The translations under genes were made by a program, and so were the position numbers. Source: Akkermansia sp. (GTDB taxonomy: Bacteria > Verrucomicrobiota > Verrucomicrobiia > Verrucomicrobiales > Akkermansiaceae). Taken from it: a stretch of 48,842 nt of DNA. This document shows positions 23,035 to 30,502 of this stretch, one piece after another (position 1 is the stretch's first letter; every line of letters begins with the position of its first letter). Where the stretch lies: contig JAKSOU010000015.1 in NCBI GenBank assembly GCA_024405435.1, forward strand, positions 1 to 48,842, written 5' to 3'. The notes beneath the pieces are model-generated. The model was given only the letters and a program-made list of their open reading frames with translations, was not told the DNA's origin and did not search any database.

Positions 23035-23616
23035 CTAACCCAGCCGGGACACGGCGGAGAGAATGGCGGCGGGGTAGAGGATGTGCTCCTGCACCTGGAT
23101 GCGCGCGTGAAGCGTTTCCGGGGTGTCGCCGGGCAGCACGGGCACGAACGCCTGCATGATGATCTCCCCGCTGTCCATGCCGGCATCCACGTAGTGCACG
23201 GTGCAGCCGGTCTGCTTGGCGCCGGCCTGCAGGGCCTGGGTCCAGGCCTCCACGCCGGGGAAGTTTGGCAGCAGGGCCGGGTGGATGTTGAGGATGCGGT
23301 TGGGGAAGGCGCGCAGCAGAGGCTCCTTCACCAGGCGCATGAAGCCCGCCAGGCACACCAGGTCCACCTTCAGCTCCGTGAGCCGCCGCGCCACGCGCTC
23401 CTGCTCCTCCAGCGGAAACTTGTTTTTGTACCCGGCGCAGTCCATCACCTCCGCCGGCACCCCGCGCTGCCGCGCACGCTCCAGGATGCGCGCTTCCGCA
23501 TGGTCGGACAGCACCAGCACCACTTCCGCATCCAGGCGGCCGTCGTCTATGGCGTTGAAGATGGACTGGCAATTGGTGCCGGACCCGGAACCCAGTACAG
23601 CGAGGCGAAGACTCAT
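23035..23616 (-). CDS. purN: Phosphoribosylglycinamide formyltransferase PurN
   Basis: The 193-aa enzyme transfers formyl from 10-formyl-THF to GAR in purine synthesis. GSGSGTNCQSI at the N-terminus binds substrate phosphate. NIHPALLPNFPG carries the catalytic Asn and His, and GCTVHYVDAGMDSGEII the catalytic Asp. Length is normal. Its cofactor could come from the formate-THF ligase encoded at 31527. The start lies 9 nt from a TAGATT box. Confidence 0.96.
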   Translation of the reverse strand: MSLRLAVLGSGSGTNCQSIFNAIDDGRLDAEVVLVLSDHAEARILERARQRGVPAEVMDCAGYKNKFPLEEQERVARRLTELKVDLVCLAGFMRLVKEPLLRAFPNRILNIHPALLPNFPGVEAWTQALQAGAKQTGCTVHYVDAGMDSGEIIMQAFVPVLPGDTPETLHARIQVQEHILYPAAILSAVSRLG

Positions 23617-23625
23617 AGTGCCGCC

Positions 23626-23654
23626 AATCTAGCCCAGCGCCGCGCGTTTGTCAA
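23626..23654 (-). promoter_or_regulatory. Promoter of purN
   Basis: Minus strand: TTGACA (23649-23654), 17-bp spacer, TAGATT (23626-23631), then 9 nt to the ATG, leaving a 2-3 nt leader. Confidence 0.75.
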
Positions 23655-23678
23655 TCCTTTTGAGACGGCCATCCGGGA

Positions 23679-23924
23679 CTAGAGAAGGGCAAATGCCACG
23701 CCGGTCAGCGCGCCGCACACGGCAGAGACGATGCACCAGGTCTGCGCCTCGTCCGCCGCCTTGCGCGCCGCATCGTAGTTTCCCGTGGTCCACAGGGAAT
23801 CCACCTGGGAGGATTTCACGATGGCCACAATGCCGAAGGGCAGGCAGCAGAAGATGGTTACCAGGATGCTCCAGGCCAGGTAGTTGTCCGGTTTGGGCGG
23901 GGTGTTGTATTGTTGTTCGTTCAT
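23679..23924 (-). CDS. CD225/dispanin-like small membrane protein 1
   Basis: The 81-aa protein shows the CD225 pattern: a Pro/Asn/Gln-rich head, YLAWSILVTIFCCLPFGIVA (intramembrane helix with the double Cys), IVKSSQVDSLWTTGNYDAA (cytoplasmic loop), then a second hydrophobic helix. Bacterial members are common but uncharacterised; vertebrate relatives (IFITM) alter membrane stiffness and fusion. A paralogue lies 12 bp upstream on the same strand, probably in the same transcript. Confidence 0.85.
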   Translation of the reverse strand: MNEQQYNTPPKPDNYLAWSILVTIFCCLPFGIVAIVKSSQVDSLWTTGNYDAARKAADEAQTWCIVSAVCGALTGVAFALL

Positions 23925-23936
23925 GAGTAGGTGAGG

Positions 23937-24230
23937 TTAGTGCATGAGGAAATCCGCGGCTGCCAGCAGGAGGAAGAACGCCAGCGGAACCACGAGGGCC
24001 AGGATGGACCACTTGACCCACTGCCACGCGCTCACGGAATCGCGGCAGGCCTTCTCGTAGTCGCCCATCGCCCACGCGCTGTCCACCCCGGCCGCCTTCA
24101 CGATGGCCACGATGCCCAGCGGCATGCAGCAGAAGATGGTCACCAGGATGGCGGCGGTCAAGTGGCTCTCCGGCCGCCGCAGGGCGTTCTGCGGGGTCAG
24201 GCGGTACGGGTTCGGGTCCATTCGGTCCAT
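23937..24230 (-). CDS. CD225/dispanin-like small membrane protein 2
   Basis: This 97-aa paralogue has AAILVTIFCCMPLGIVAIVK, GVDSAWAMGDYEKACRDS and a C-terminal membrane helix. Double-Cys and GDYEKA match the first dispanin. Upstream ATGs at 24248 and 24251 overlap a TATGAT -10 box (24247-24252), so the ATG at 24230 (MDRMDPNPYRL) is preferred. It heads the two-gene dispanin unit. Confidence 0.83.
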   Translation of the reverse strand: MDRMDPNPYRLTPQNALRRPESHLTAAILVTIFCCMPLGIVAIVKAAGVDSAWAMGDYEKACRDSVSAWQWVKWSILALVVPLAFFLLLAAADFLMH

Positions 24231-24246
24231 GGCGTTCTCTGTCTCC

Positions 24247-24276
24247 ATCATACACGGAACGTGGCCGATGCGCAAA
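24247..24276 (-). promoter_or_regulatory. Promoter of the dispanin pair
   Basis: Minus strand: TTTGCG (24271-24276), 18-bp spacer, TATGAT (24247-24252), then 16 nt to the ATG at 24230. Confidence 0.55.
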
Positions 24277-24300
24277 GAAAAACTGAAACGTTTTGCAGGG

Positions 24301-24906
24301 TCACTTGACGAAGCCCACCCTGTCGGCCTCCGTGATGGGGCGTATCACGCGGCAGGGATTGCCGGCGGCCAGGGTGCGGGGCGGGATATCGTGGGTGACG
24401 ATGCTGCCGCAGCCGATGACGGCGCCCTCCCCGATGCAGACGCCCGCCATGATTTTCACGTCGCCCGCAATCCAGGCCTTGTCGCCGATGGAGATGCGGC
24501 CGCCGATAAGCGCGCCCTGTGCGCGCTCATCCGGGTCCAGGCTGTGGTTGGCGCTGTACATGCCCACGTTTGGGCCGATGAGGACGTTGTTGCCGATGGA
24601 GATGCGGGAGCAATCCAGCAGCACGGCGCCGAAGTTGATGTAGACATCGTTCCCGATGAAGATGTTCTTGCCGAACTCGCAGGTGAAGTCCGGCTCCACG
24701 TACACGTTGCTTCCCACGCTGCCGAAGAGCTGCTCCATGAGTCGGCGGCGCAGCTCCGGCTGCTCGTCCGTGGTCTTGTTGTACTGCTTGAAAATGTTCT
24801 TGGCGGCCACGCGCCGGGTGAACAGGTCCGCATCGAAATCATCGTACACCATGTCCCGCTGCATCTTTTCCCAGGCGCTCAGCCCCTTGCCGTTGTTGCC
24901 GCTCAT
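24301..24906 (-). CDS. Maltose/galactoside O-acetyltransferase-like hexapeptide enzyme
   Basis: The 201-aa protein has the Mac-type N-terminal cap (KMQRDMVYDDFDADL) and a left-handed beta-helix of hexapeptide repeats. INFGAVLLDCSRISIGNN and GMYSANHSLDPDERAQG carry the catalytic His (SANHS), and CIGEGAVIGCGSIVTHDIPP with AAGNPCRVIRP ends it. Such enzymes O-acetylate sugars from acetyl-CoA. The acceptor here is unknown; maltose or galactoside is a family name only. It has its own promoter, divergent from the GH109 gene. Confidence 0.92.
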   Translation of the reverse strand: MSGNNGKGLSAWEKMQRDMVYDDFDADLFTRRVAAKNIFKQYNKTTDEQPELRRRLMEQLFGSVGSNVYVEPDFTCEFGKNIFIGNDVYINFGAVLLDCSRISIGNNVLIGPNVGMYSANHSLDPDERAQGALIGGRISIGDKAWIAGDVKIMAGVCIGEGAVIGCGSIVTHDIPPRTLAAGNPCRVIRPITEADRVGFVK

Positions 24907-24915
24907 ACCGCCGCC

Positions 24916-24944
24916 ATGCTACCGCAAACGGCACGCGGATGCAA
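24916..24944 (-). promoter_or_regulatory. Promoter of the acetyltransferase gene
   Basis: Minus strand: TTGCAT (24939-24944), 17-bp spacer, TAGCAT (24916-24921), 9 nt, ATG. Confidence 0.6.
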
Positions 24945-24980
24945 CACCATTTTCCCCCGCGCCGCTCACGCACTATCAAC

Positions 24981-25008
24981 TTGACTTGGCGCACCCGTGC
25001 GCTAGACT
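24981..25008 (+). promoter_or_regulatory. Promoter of the GH109-like gene
   Basis: TTGACT (24981-24986), 16-bp spacer, TAGACT (25003-25008). The leader is about 24 nt. Confidence 0.65.
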
Positions 25009-25038
25009 TGGAGAACACGCCGCCACGCCGCGCAAACC

Positions 25039-26379
25039 ATGAAGAACAGCCTGGACACCGCCGCCAACATCCATGTGCAGAACACTGCACCGGGGCGCAC
25101 GGACATTGCACCCGCGCGCCCGGCGGGGGCGGTGTACCTGGGCGGGTTCCGCGCCGCACCGCTGGAGACGGTGCGCCTGGCAATCGTGGGGCTGGGGGAG
25201 CGCTGCACGGTTCTGCTGGAGCAGCTCAAATCCATCCCCCACGCGGAGGTGGTGGGGCTGTGCGACTTGTCGCTCCCCGCGCTGGCGGCGGCGGCGCAGG
25301 AGTGCGGGCCGAGGGAGAACGCATCCTCCCTGCAACTGTTCAGCGGGCCGCAGGGGTATGAGCGCATGCTGGACGAGGCGCACCCGGACGCCGTGGTGAT
25401 CTGCACCACGTGGGCCACCCACGCGGCCATGGCGGTAACCGCCATGGAGCACGGCGTGCATGCCCTGGTGGAGGTGCCGCTGGGGCTCACGCTGGACGAG
25501 CTCTGGCAGGTGGTGGACACGGCGGAGCGCACGCAGAAACACTGCATGATGCTGGAGAACTGCTGCTACGGTCGGGATGAGCTCATGTTCCTGAACATGG
25601 TGCGGCAGGGCCTCATCGGCGATCTGCTGCACGGGGAGGCGGCCTACATCCACGATTTGCGGGAGCGCCAGCTCACCGCCGGCTCCGATTGGCACTTCGC
25701 ACACCTGGCCGCACGCAACGGCAACCTCTACCCCACCCACGGGCTCGGCCCCCTCGCACAGTACATGAACCTCGCCCGCACCGACGACACCTTCGACCGC
25801 ATCGTCTCCTTCAGCAGCCCCGCCCTGGGCCGCGCCGCACACGCGGAGAGGAACCTGCCGCCGGACCACCCCTGGAACGAGACGGACATCAAGTGCGGCG
25901 ACATCAACACCTCCATCATCAAGACCCGCCTGGGCAGAACCATCCTGGTGCAGTGGGACGAGACCAGCCCGCGCCCGTACGACCGCCGCAACCTCATCCA
26001 GGGAACGGAGGGCACGCTGGCCGGGTTCCCCACCCGCATTGCAGGCGCCGGGCTGAACGACGGCAGCGAATGGGTGCAGGGCGATGAGGCAATCTCCCCC
26101 CTGCGCGAACGCTATGAGCACCCGCTGTGGCGGCGGCTGGGCGAGGCCGCGGAAGCCACCGACAGCCGCGGCGGCATGAACTACCTGCTCCTGGCGCGCA
26201 TTGTGGAGTGCCTGCGGGCGGGCGAACCGCTGGACCAGAACGTGTACGAGGGCGCCTTCTGGTCGGCTGTGGCCCCGCTCTCCGAGAAATCGGTGAACGA
26301 GGGCGGCATGCCGCAGCTCTTCCCGGATTTCACCCGCGGGGATTGGCGGCGCACCGCACCCCTGGGTGTTGTGGAATAG
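25039..26379 (+). CDS. Gfo/Idh/MocA oxidoreductase, GH109-type glycosidase
   Basis: The 446-aa protein has an N-terminal Rossmann fold (VRLAIVGLGERC near residue 46), EVPLGLTLDELW at the usual lysine/proline loop (the EKP-type motif is altered), and NGNLYPTHGLGPLAQYMNL. The last is the hallmark of GH109 alpha-N-acetylgalactosaminidases, which use NAD in a transient oxidation mechanism. Known members remove GalNAc from blood-group A or mucin glycans. Most are exported by Tat; here the 40 residues before the Rossmann fold show no twin-Arg signal, so a cytoplasmic location is likely. Substrate is inferred from family only. Confidence 0.88.
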   Translation: MKNSLDTAANIHVQNTAPGRTDIAPARPAGAVYLGGFRAAPLETVRLAIVGLGERCTVLLEQLKSIPHAEVVGLCDLSLPALAAAAQECGPRENASSLQLFSGPQGYERMLDEAHPDAVVICTTWATHAAMAVTAMEHGVHALVEVPLGLTLDELWQVVDTAERTQKHCMMLENCCYGRDELMFLNMVRQGLIGDLLHGEAAYIHDLRERQLTAGSDWHFAHLAARNGNLYPTHGLGPLAQYMNLARTDDTFDRIVSFSSPALGRAAHAERNLPPDHPWNETDIKCGDINTSIIKTRLGRTILVQWDETSPRPYDRRNLIQGTEGTLAGFPTRIAGAGLNDGSEWVQGDEAISPLRERYEHPLWRRLGEAAEATDSRGGMNYLLLARIVECLRAGEPLDQNVYEGAFWSAVAPLSEKSVNEGGMPQLFPDFTRGDWRRTAPLGVVE

Positions 26380-26434
26380 GCCTTTGCCGGCGGCCTGTTG
26401 CGGCGGGGGCTTTGCGGCGGGCATGGGTTGGTGG

Positions 26435-26463
26435 TGGACAAGGCGGGGAAGTTCTGGTAACAT
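26435..26463 (+). promoter_or_regulatory. Leaderless-type promoter of the TolC-like gene
   Basis: TGGACA (26435-26440), 17-bp spacer, TAACAT (26458-26463), 7 nt, GTG at 26471. Confidence 0.6.
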
Positions 26464-26470
26464 AGCGTGC

Positions 26471-27724
26471 GTGAAGGCAAAGGTGTGCGCAGCGTTGTTG
26501 GCGGTGGCGGTGGCCCTGGCGGGCTGCAGCGTCTCCAAGCGCATCCAGAAGGCATCCGACAAGATGGAGGCGCGCTACGCCAAAATCGCCACGTGGGAGG
26601 CCCTGCCCGTGCGCACCATTTCCTGGAACCAGGCCATCGCGCTCATGCGCACCAACAACACGGAGCTCATGTCCGCCCGCAACAACATCAAGTCCGCCGA
26701 CCGCGAGACCCTGCGCGTCTACACGGACATGATACCCGCCGTCTCCTACTACGCCTACATGAGCAAATCGCTCAACGACCTGTCGCGCCGGTGGAACGGG
26801 AACGACCTGACGAACAACGTGAACGTGAACTTCTTCCTGCCCACGCTCACGCAGCTGCCGTACCGCGTGTACGCCAACAAGGTGCGCGCGTTCGCGGCGG
26901 TGAAGGCGCTGGAGGGCGCGGAGCGCGAGGCCGTCTCCAAGCTCTACCAGGCCGTGCGCAAGCGCGAGCTCGCGCTCAAGATGCAGGAGCTGGATGCCCA
27001 GCTGCCGCCGGAGGCCGCCGCCGCCTCGTCCACCGCCACGGCCGAGCGCGAGAAGCAAGACCTGGACTACTACCAGACCGTGTCCAGCCTGCTGGGCAGC
27101 GCGGAGGCGCGCTGGAACATCCTGCCGGAAACGATGCCGCGCATCCAGTGGAAGGACTACCGCAACCGCTTGGACCGTCTGGACCCGCTGGTGCTCTGCA
27201 ACTTTGTGATGCAGCTGGAGAACGCGCGCCTGGCGCAGTACGGCGTGGCGCTGCAGTACCTGCCCACCATCAACACCAGCCTGTACAGCCCCTCGCTCTT
27301 CAGCTCCAGCGGCGGCACCTACACCGGCACCTTCCTCGGCGGTGAGGACACCCACCTCAACCTGAGCGTCAGCTATCAATTCGACACCCAGCTGGACAAC
27401 TGGAACCGCTACCGCGACAGCCGGGACCGCTACCGGCTGGCGCAAAAGAAGGTAGAGGGAGACATGCGCGACCACAAGAGCAAGATAGAGGCCCTGCGCC
27501 GCAGCGTGGACGAGTACGAGAACTGGAAGAGCTACATGGCCAAGCGCATGGAATTCATCCGCAAGATGCCCATGGACGATGCCAATTCCTTCCTGGAGCG
27601 CAACAAGGCCGCGGTGGACATGAAGCGGGAGATGCTCAAGCAGGAGCAGGAGGTTGTGGAGACGGAGGCCGCCATTATCCTGGAATACGGCATGCCGGGG
27701 CTTTCGCCCATGAAGTTTGATTGA
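26471..27724 (+). CDS. TolC-family (outer membrane efflux) lipoprotein
   Basis: The 417-aa protein starts at GTG 26471 and has a lipobox (VALAGC). The mature part is alpha-helical, with the TolC-type motif ISWNQAIALMRTNNTELMSA and a later beta segment (LNLSVSYQFDTQL). Such proteins form outer-membrane channels for efflux or type I secretion. No inner-membrane pump or membrane-fusion gene is adjacent. Instead thiE follows after 9 bp, so the three genes may share a transcript. The start agrees with a -10 box 7 nt upstream. An upstream longer frame would place the signal peptide internally. Confidence 0.83.
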   Translation: MKAKVCAALLAVAVALAGCSVSKRIQKASDKMEARYAKIATWEALPVRTISWNQAIALMRTNNTELMSARNNIKSADRETLRVYTDMIPAVSYYAYMSKSLNDLSRRWNGNDLTNNVNVNFFLPTLTQLPYRVYANKVRAFAAVKALEGAEREAVSKLYQAVRKRELALKMQELDAQLPPEAAAASSTATAEREKQDLDYYQTVSSLLGSAEARWNILPETMPRIQWKDYRNRLDRLDPLVLCNFVMQLENARLAQYGVALQYLPTINTSLYSPSLFSSSGGTYTGTFLGGEDTHLNLSVSYQFDTQLDNWNRYRDSRDRYRLAQKKVEGDMRDHKSKIEALRRSVDEYENWKSYMAKRMEFIRKMPMDDANSFLERNKAAVDMKREMLKQEQEVVETEAAIILEYGMPGLSPMKFD

Positions 27725-27733
27725 CATGCGGCC

Positions 27734-28366
27734 ATGCAGAATTTTCCCGAATGCCTGCGCCTGTACCTGGTGACGGATGCCCCGGAGCGTTGCAGCCTGG
27801 GGCTGGCGGAAACCGTGCGGCGCGCGATTGCCGGCGGCGCCACGCTGGTGCAGTACCGCCGTGAGCACGCGGATGCCGCCACCATGCTGCGCGAGGCCGC
27901 GGAGCTGCGCGAAATCACCCGCGCCGCCGGCGTGCCCTTCATTGTGAACAACCATGTGCAGCTGGCCCTGCAGGTGGGCGCGGACGGCGTGCACGTGGGC
28001 CAGGCGGACACGCCCGCGGCGGAGGCGCGCCGCCTGCTGGGGCCGCGCGCCGTCATCGGCATCTCCGTGAGCAACGAGCGTGAGATGCGCGCCGTGGACG
28101 CGCGCGCCGCGGACTACGTGGGCTGCGGCCCGGTGTTTCCCACCGCCACCAAGGCGGATGCCGCGCCCGCCGTGGGCGTGGAGGGCTGGGCGCGCCTCTC
28201 GCGCATCTGCCCGCTGCCCATTGTGGGCATCGGCGGCATCACCGCCGCCCGCGCGCGGCAGCTGCGCGCCGCCGGCCCGTGCAACGGCGTGGCCGTGGTC
28301 TCCGCCATCTGCGGCGCCGCAGACCCCGCCGCCGCCGCACGTGAATTCACCACCGCCCTCTCATAG
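27734..28366 (+). CDS. thiE: Thiamine-phosphate synthase ThiE
   Basis: The 210-aa TIM-barrel protein joins the pyrimidine and thiazole halves of thiamine. Motifs in order: LYLVTD at strand 1, ATLVQYRRE, VNNHVQLALQVGADGVHVGQ, GISVSNEREM, GCGPVFPTATK (pyrophosphate loop) and VGIGGI. Length is normal. thiM starts 2 bp after its stop. Together they form a salvage pair; no de novo thiamine genes are seen nearby. Confidence 0.95.
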   Translation: MQNFPECLRLYLVTDAPERCSLGLAETVRRAIAGGATLVQYRREHADAATMLREAAELREITRAAGVPFIVNNHVQLALQVGADGVHVGQADTPAAEARRLLGPRAVIGISVSNEREMRAVDARAADYVGCGPVFPTATKADAAPAVGVEGWARLSRICPLPIVGIGGITAARARQLRAAGPCNGVAVVSAICGAADPAAAAREFTTALS

Positions 28367-28368
28367 CC

Positions 28369-29163
28369 ATGGATAGCGCAATGCAAGATATGGAGGAAGC
28401 GCGCCGCACCGCGGCACGCGTGCTGGCGAACATACGCGCCGCGCGCCCGCTGGTGCTCTCCCTCACCAACACGGTGGCGCAGGCCTTCACCGCCAACGCC
28501 CTGCTGGCCGTGGGCGCCTCTCCCATCATGCTGGAGGACGAAACGGAGACGCAGGAGCTGCTCCGCGCCCGCTGCGGCGGCTTGCTGGTGAACGTGGGCA
28601 CGCTCACCGCCGCGCAGGCCGTTACCATGCAGACCGCCGTGCGCACCGCGAACGGGTGCGGCGTGCCCTGGGTGCTGGATCCCGTGGCTTTCGGGCTGCT
28701 TTCTTTCCGCACCTCGTTCTGCCGCGAGTTGCTGCCGTTCCGCCCCGCCATCATTCGCGGCAACCCCTCCGAAATCATCTCACTGGCCGATGCCGGCGGC
28801 ACCCCCACCTCCCGCGGCACGGAAAGCACCATTCCCCCCGCAGATGCCCTGGAGGCCGCGCGCCGCCTTGCCCTCACCCACCGCACCTCCGTCCTCGTCA
28901 CCGGAGAGGTGGACTATGCCACGGACGGCACCGCCGTGCACGCGCTGCGCACCGGGCACCCGCTGATGGCGCGCGTGGCGGGCACGGGCTGCGTCCTGGG
29001 CGCGCTGTGCGCGGCCTGCCTGCCCTGCGCGCGCACGCCGCTGGAAGCGGCCGTCGCCGCCGCCTGCATCATGGGTGAGGCCGGCCGCCGCGCCGCCGCC
29101 CGCGCCACGCGCGCGGGTTCCTTCGCCACCGCCCTCCTGGATGAGCTGGGCAGCGCGGAATAG
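28369..29163 (+). CDS. thiM: Hydroxyethylthiazole kinase ThiM
   Basis: The 264-aa ribokinase-like enzyme phosphorylates hydroxyethylthiazole. LTNTVAQAFTANALLAVGAS with PIM is the substrate segment, VLDPVAFG and IIRGNPSEI follow, and VAGTGCVLGALCAA carries the catalytic Cys/anion hole. It is directly coupled to thiE, pointing to thiazole salvage, perhaps from the gut lumen (inference). Confidence 0.95.
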   Translation: MDSAMQDMEEARRTAARVLANIRAARPLVLSLTNTVAQAFTANALLAVGASPIMLEDETETQELLRARCGGLLVNVGTLTAAQAVTMQTAVRTANGCGVPWVLDPVAFGLLSFRTSFCRELLPFRPAIIRGNPSEIISLADAGGTPTSRGTESTIPPADALEAARRLALTHRTSVLVTGEVDYATDGTAVHALRTGHPLMARVAGTGCVLGALCAACLPCARTPLEAAVAAACIMGEAGRRAAARATRAGSFATALLDELGSAE

Positions 29164-29228
29164 GCCAAGGGGATTTTGTGGGAACGCATCCGCCGACATG
29201 CACCGCCCTGCCCTGCTCGCGTTTCTCT

Positions 29229-29257
29229 TTGACATGGCATCGGCGCGGGTGTATAGT
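29229..29257 (+). promoter_or_regulatory. Leaderless-type promoter of thioredoxin paralogue 4
   Basis: TTGACA (29229-29234), 17-bp spacer, TATAGT (29252-29257), 6 nt, ATG at 29264. Confidence 0.8.
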
Positions 29258-29263
29258 GTACGC

Positions 29264-30163
29264 ATGTTCAAGAAATTACTTGCATTGACGGCAGCGGCGG
29301 CCATGCTTGCCCCCGCGTTTGCGGCAGAGTGGATGAGCGACATCAACGCCGCCAAGGCGAAGGCCCAGGCGGAGCACAAGCTCATCCTGATGGACTTCAC
29401 GGGATCCGACTGGTGCCACTGGTGCATCAAGCTGCGCTCGGAGGTGCTGGACAAGCCGGAGTTCGAGGCCTACGCCAAGGACAAGTTCGTGCTCATGGAG
29501 GTGGACGTGCCGCGCAACACGGGCAAGCTCACCCCGGAAATCCAGGCCCAGAACAAGCAGCTCTGCTCCCAGTACAAGGTCAACGGTTTCCCCACCCTGC
29601 TCGTGGTCACCTACAAGGGCACCGTGGTGGGCGGTTTCGGCGGCTACCGCTCCATGCAGGATTTGCAGGCCATCCTGGACAAGGCCATCAAGGCGCACGC
29701 CGACATGAAGGCGGCGCAGAAGCTGCCGGACGCGGAGAGGGAGAACGCGCTGGACGCCGTGTACGCCACCATGGATCCCGCGGCCCTGGCCGCCGGCGGT
29801 TACAAGACCAAGGCCAAGGAGAACGCGGAGAAGCAGCGCAAGGAATTTGAAACCAAGATCATGGCCTGCCAGACCGTGGAGGAGTGGGTGAAGACCGTGG
29901 ACGAGTGCCTGGCCGTCACCATGCCGCAGAACAAGCGCTACCTGCTGGACCAGAAGTTCACCGCCCTCGTCAACAGCGCGGAGACCGTGGAGGATATCAA
30001 GGCCGCCGAGAAGGTGGGACGCGAAATCCTGGAAACCCTGCCCGCGCAGGTGGCCGCACAGGTCAAGCAGCAGCTTGACCGCGATTTCGCGGACCCCGCC
30101 GCCATGCTGGAGCGCATGAAGAAGCTCCGCCAGCAGGGCGAGCAGCAGGCCCCGCAGCAGTAA
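29264..30163 (+). CDS. Exported thioredoxin-fold protein, paralogue 4 (WCHWC)
   Basis: The 299-aa protein has a signal peptide (MFKKLLALTAAAAMLAPAFA), DFTGSDWCHWCIKLRSEVLD near residue 48 and the cis-Pro loop GFPTLLVVTYKGTVVGGFGG. The C-terminal domain (NKRYLLDQKFTALVNSAETV, EDIKAAEKV) matches the other paralogues, but the DPQDTLG segment is missing. The bulky HW between the cysteines is unusual for a thioredoxin and suggests a different redox potential or partner. It is a single-gene unit. Confidence 0.87.
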   Translation: MFKKLLALTAAAAMLAPAFAAEWMSDINAAKAKAQAEHKLILMDFTGSDWCHWCIKLRSEVLDKPEFEAYAKDKFVLMEVDVPRNTGKLTPEIQAQNKQLCSQYKVNGFPTLLVVTYKGTVVGGFGGYRSMQDLQAILDKAIKAHADMKAAQKLPDAERENALDAVYATMDPAALAAGGYKTKAKENAEKQRKEFETKIMACQTVEEWVKTVDECLAVTMPQNKRYLLDQKFTALVNSAETVEDIKAAEKVGREILETLPAQVAAQVKQQLDRDFADPAAMLERMKKLRQQGEQQAPQQ

Positions 30164-30205
30164 GGCGCCGCGCTATTCGCCCAAGGTGGGCGAGGCAAAG
30201 TCAAA

Positions 30206-30249
30206 CACCCCGCACCCGGCCGTTTTCATGCGGCGGGGATTGCGGGGTG
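30206..30249. terminator. Hairpin between convergent genes
   Basis: Arms CACCCCGCA (30206-30214) and TGCGGGGTG (30241-30249) pair perfectly around a 26-nt GC-rich loop that can fold itself. It lies just after paralogue 4 and before the end of the minus-strand gene at 30266, so it may serve both. Confidence 0.5.
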
Positions 30250-30265
30250 ATTTGCATGTGTTCCC

Positions 30266-30499
30266 CTACTTGAACAGCGGGGTGATGTACTGCGCGAGGT
30301 CTATGCCGAAGGCGGTCTTGACCACCAGGTAGATCACGCAGAGCATGAAGAGCGTGGCAATAACCTTGCGGATGACGCGGAAGAACACCAACGCCGCGCC
30401 GAAGGCCGCCGCCAAGCCGCCGCCGCCAAGCGTGGAGGCATCAATGCCGAAGATGGTGTGCGGGGCGGCGTCCGCAAGCTGGCAGAGGGCTTGCAGCAT
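30266..30499 (-). CDS. Small membrane protein (77 aa)
   Basis: The 77-aa protein has a Gly/Ala-rich hydrophobic stretch (LGGGGLAAAFGAALVFF) and a second membrane helix (VIATLFMLCVIYLVV), separated by a basic RVIRK loop. It starts 3 bp after the stop of thioredoxin paralogue 5 and so belongs to the fhs/thioredoxin operon. A membrane partner for that redox protein is possible but not shown. No family recognised. Confidence 0.65.
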   Translation of the reverse strand: MLQALCQLADAAPHTIFGIDASTLGGGGLAAAFGAALVFFRVIRKVIATLFMLCVIYLVVKTAFGIDLAQYITPLFK

Positions 30500-30502
30500 G
30501 GG

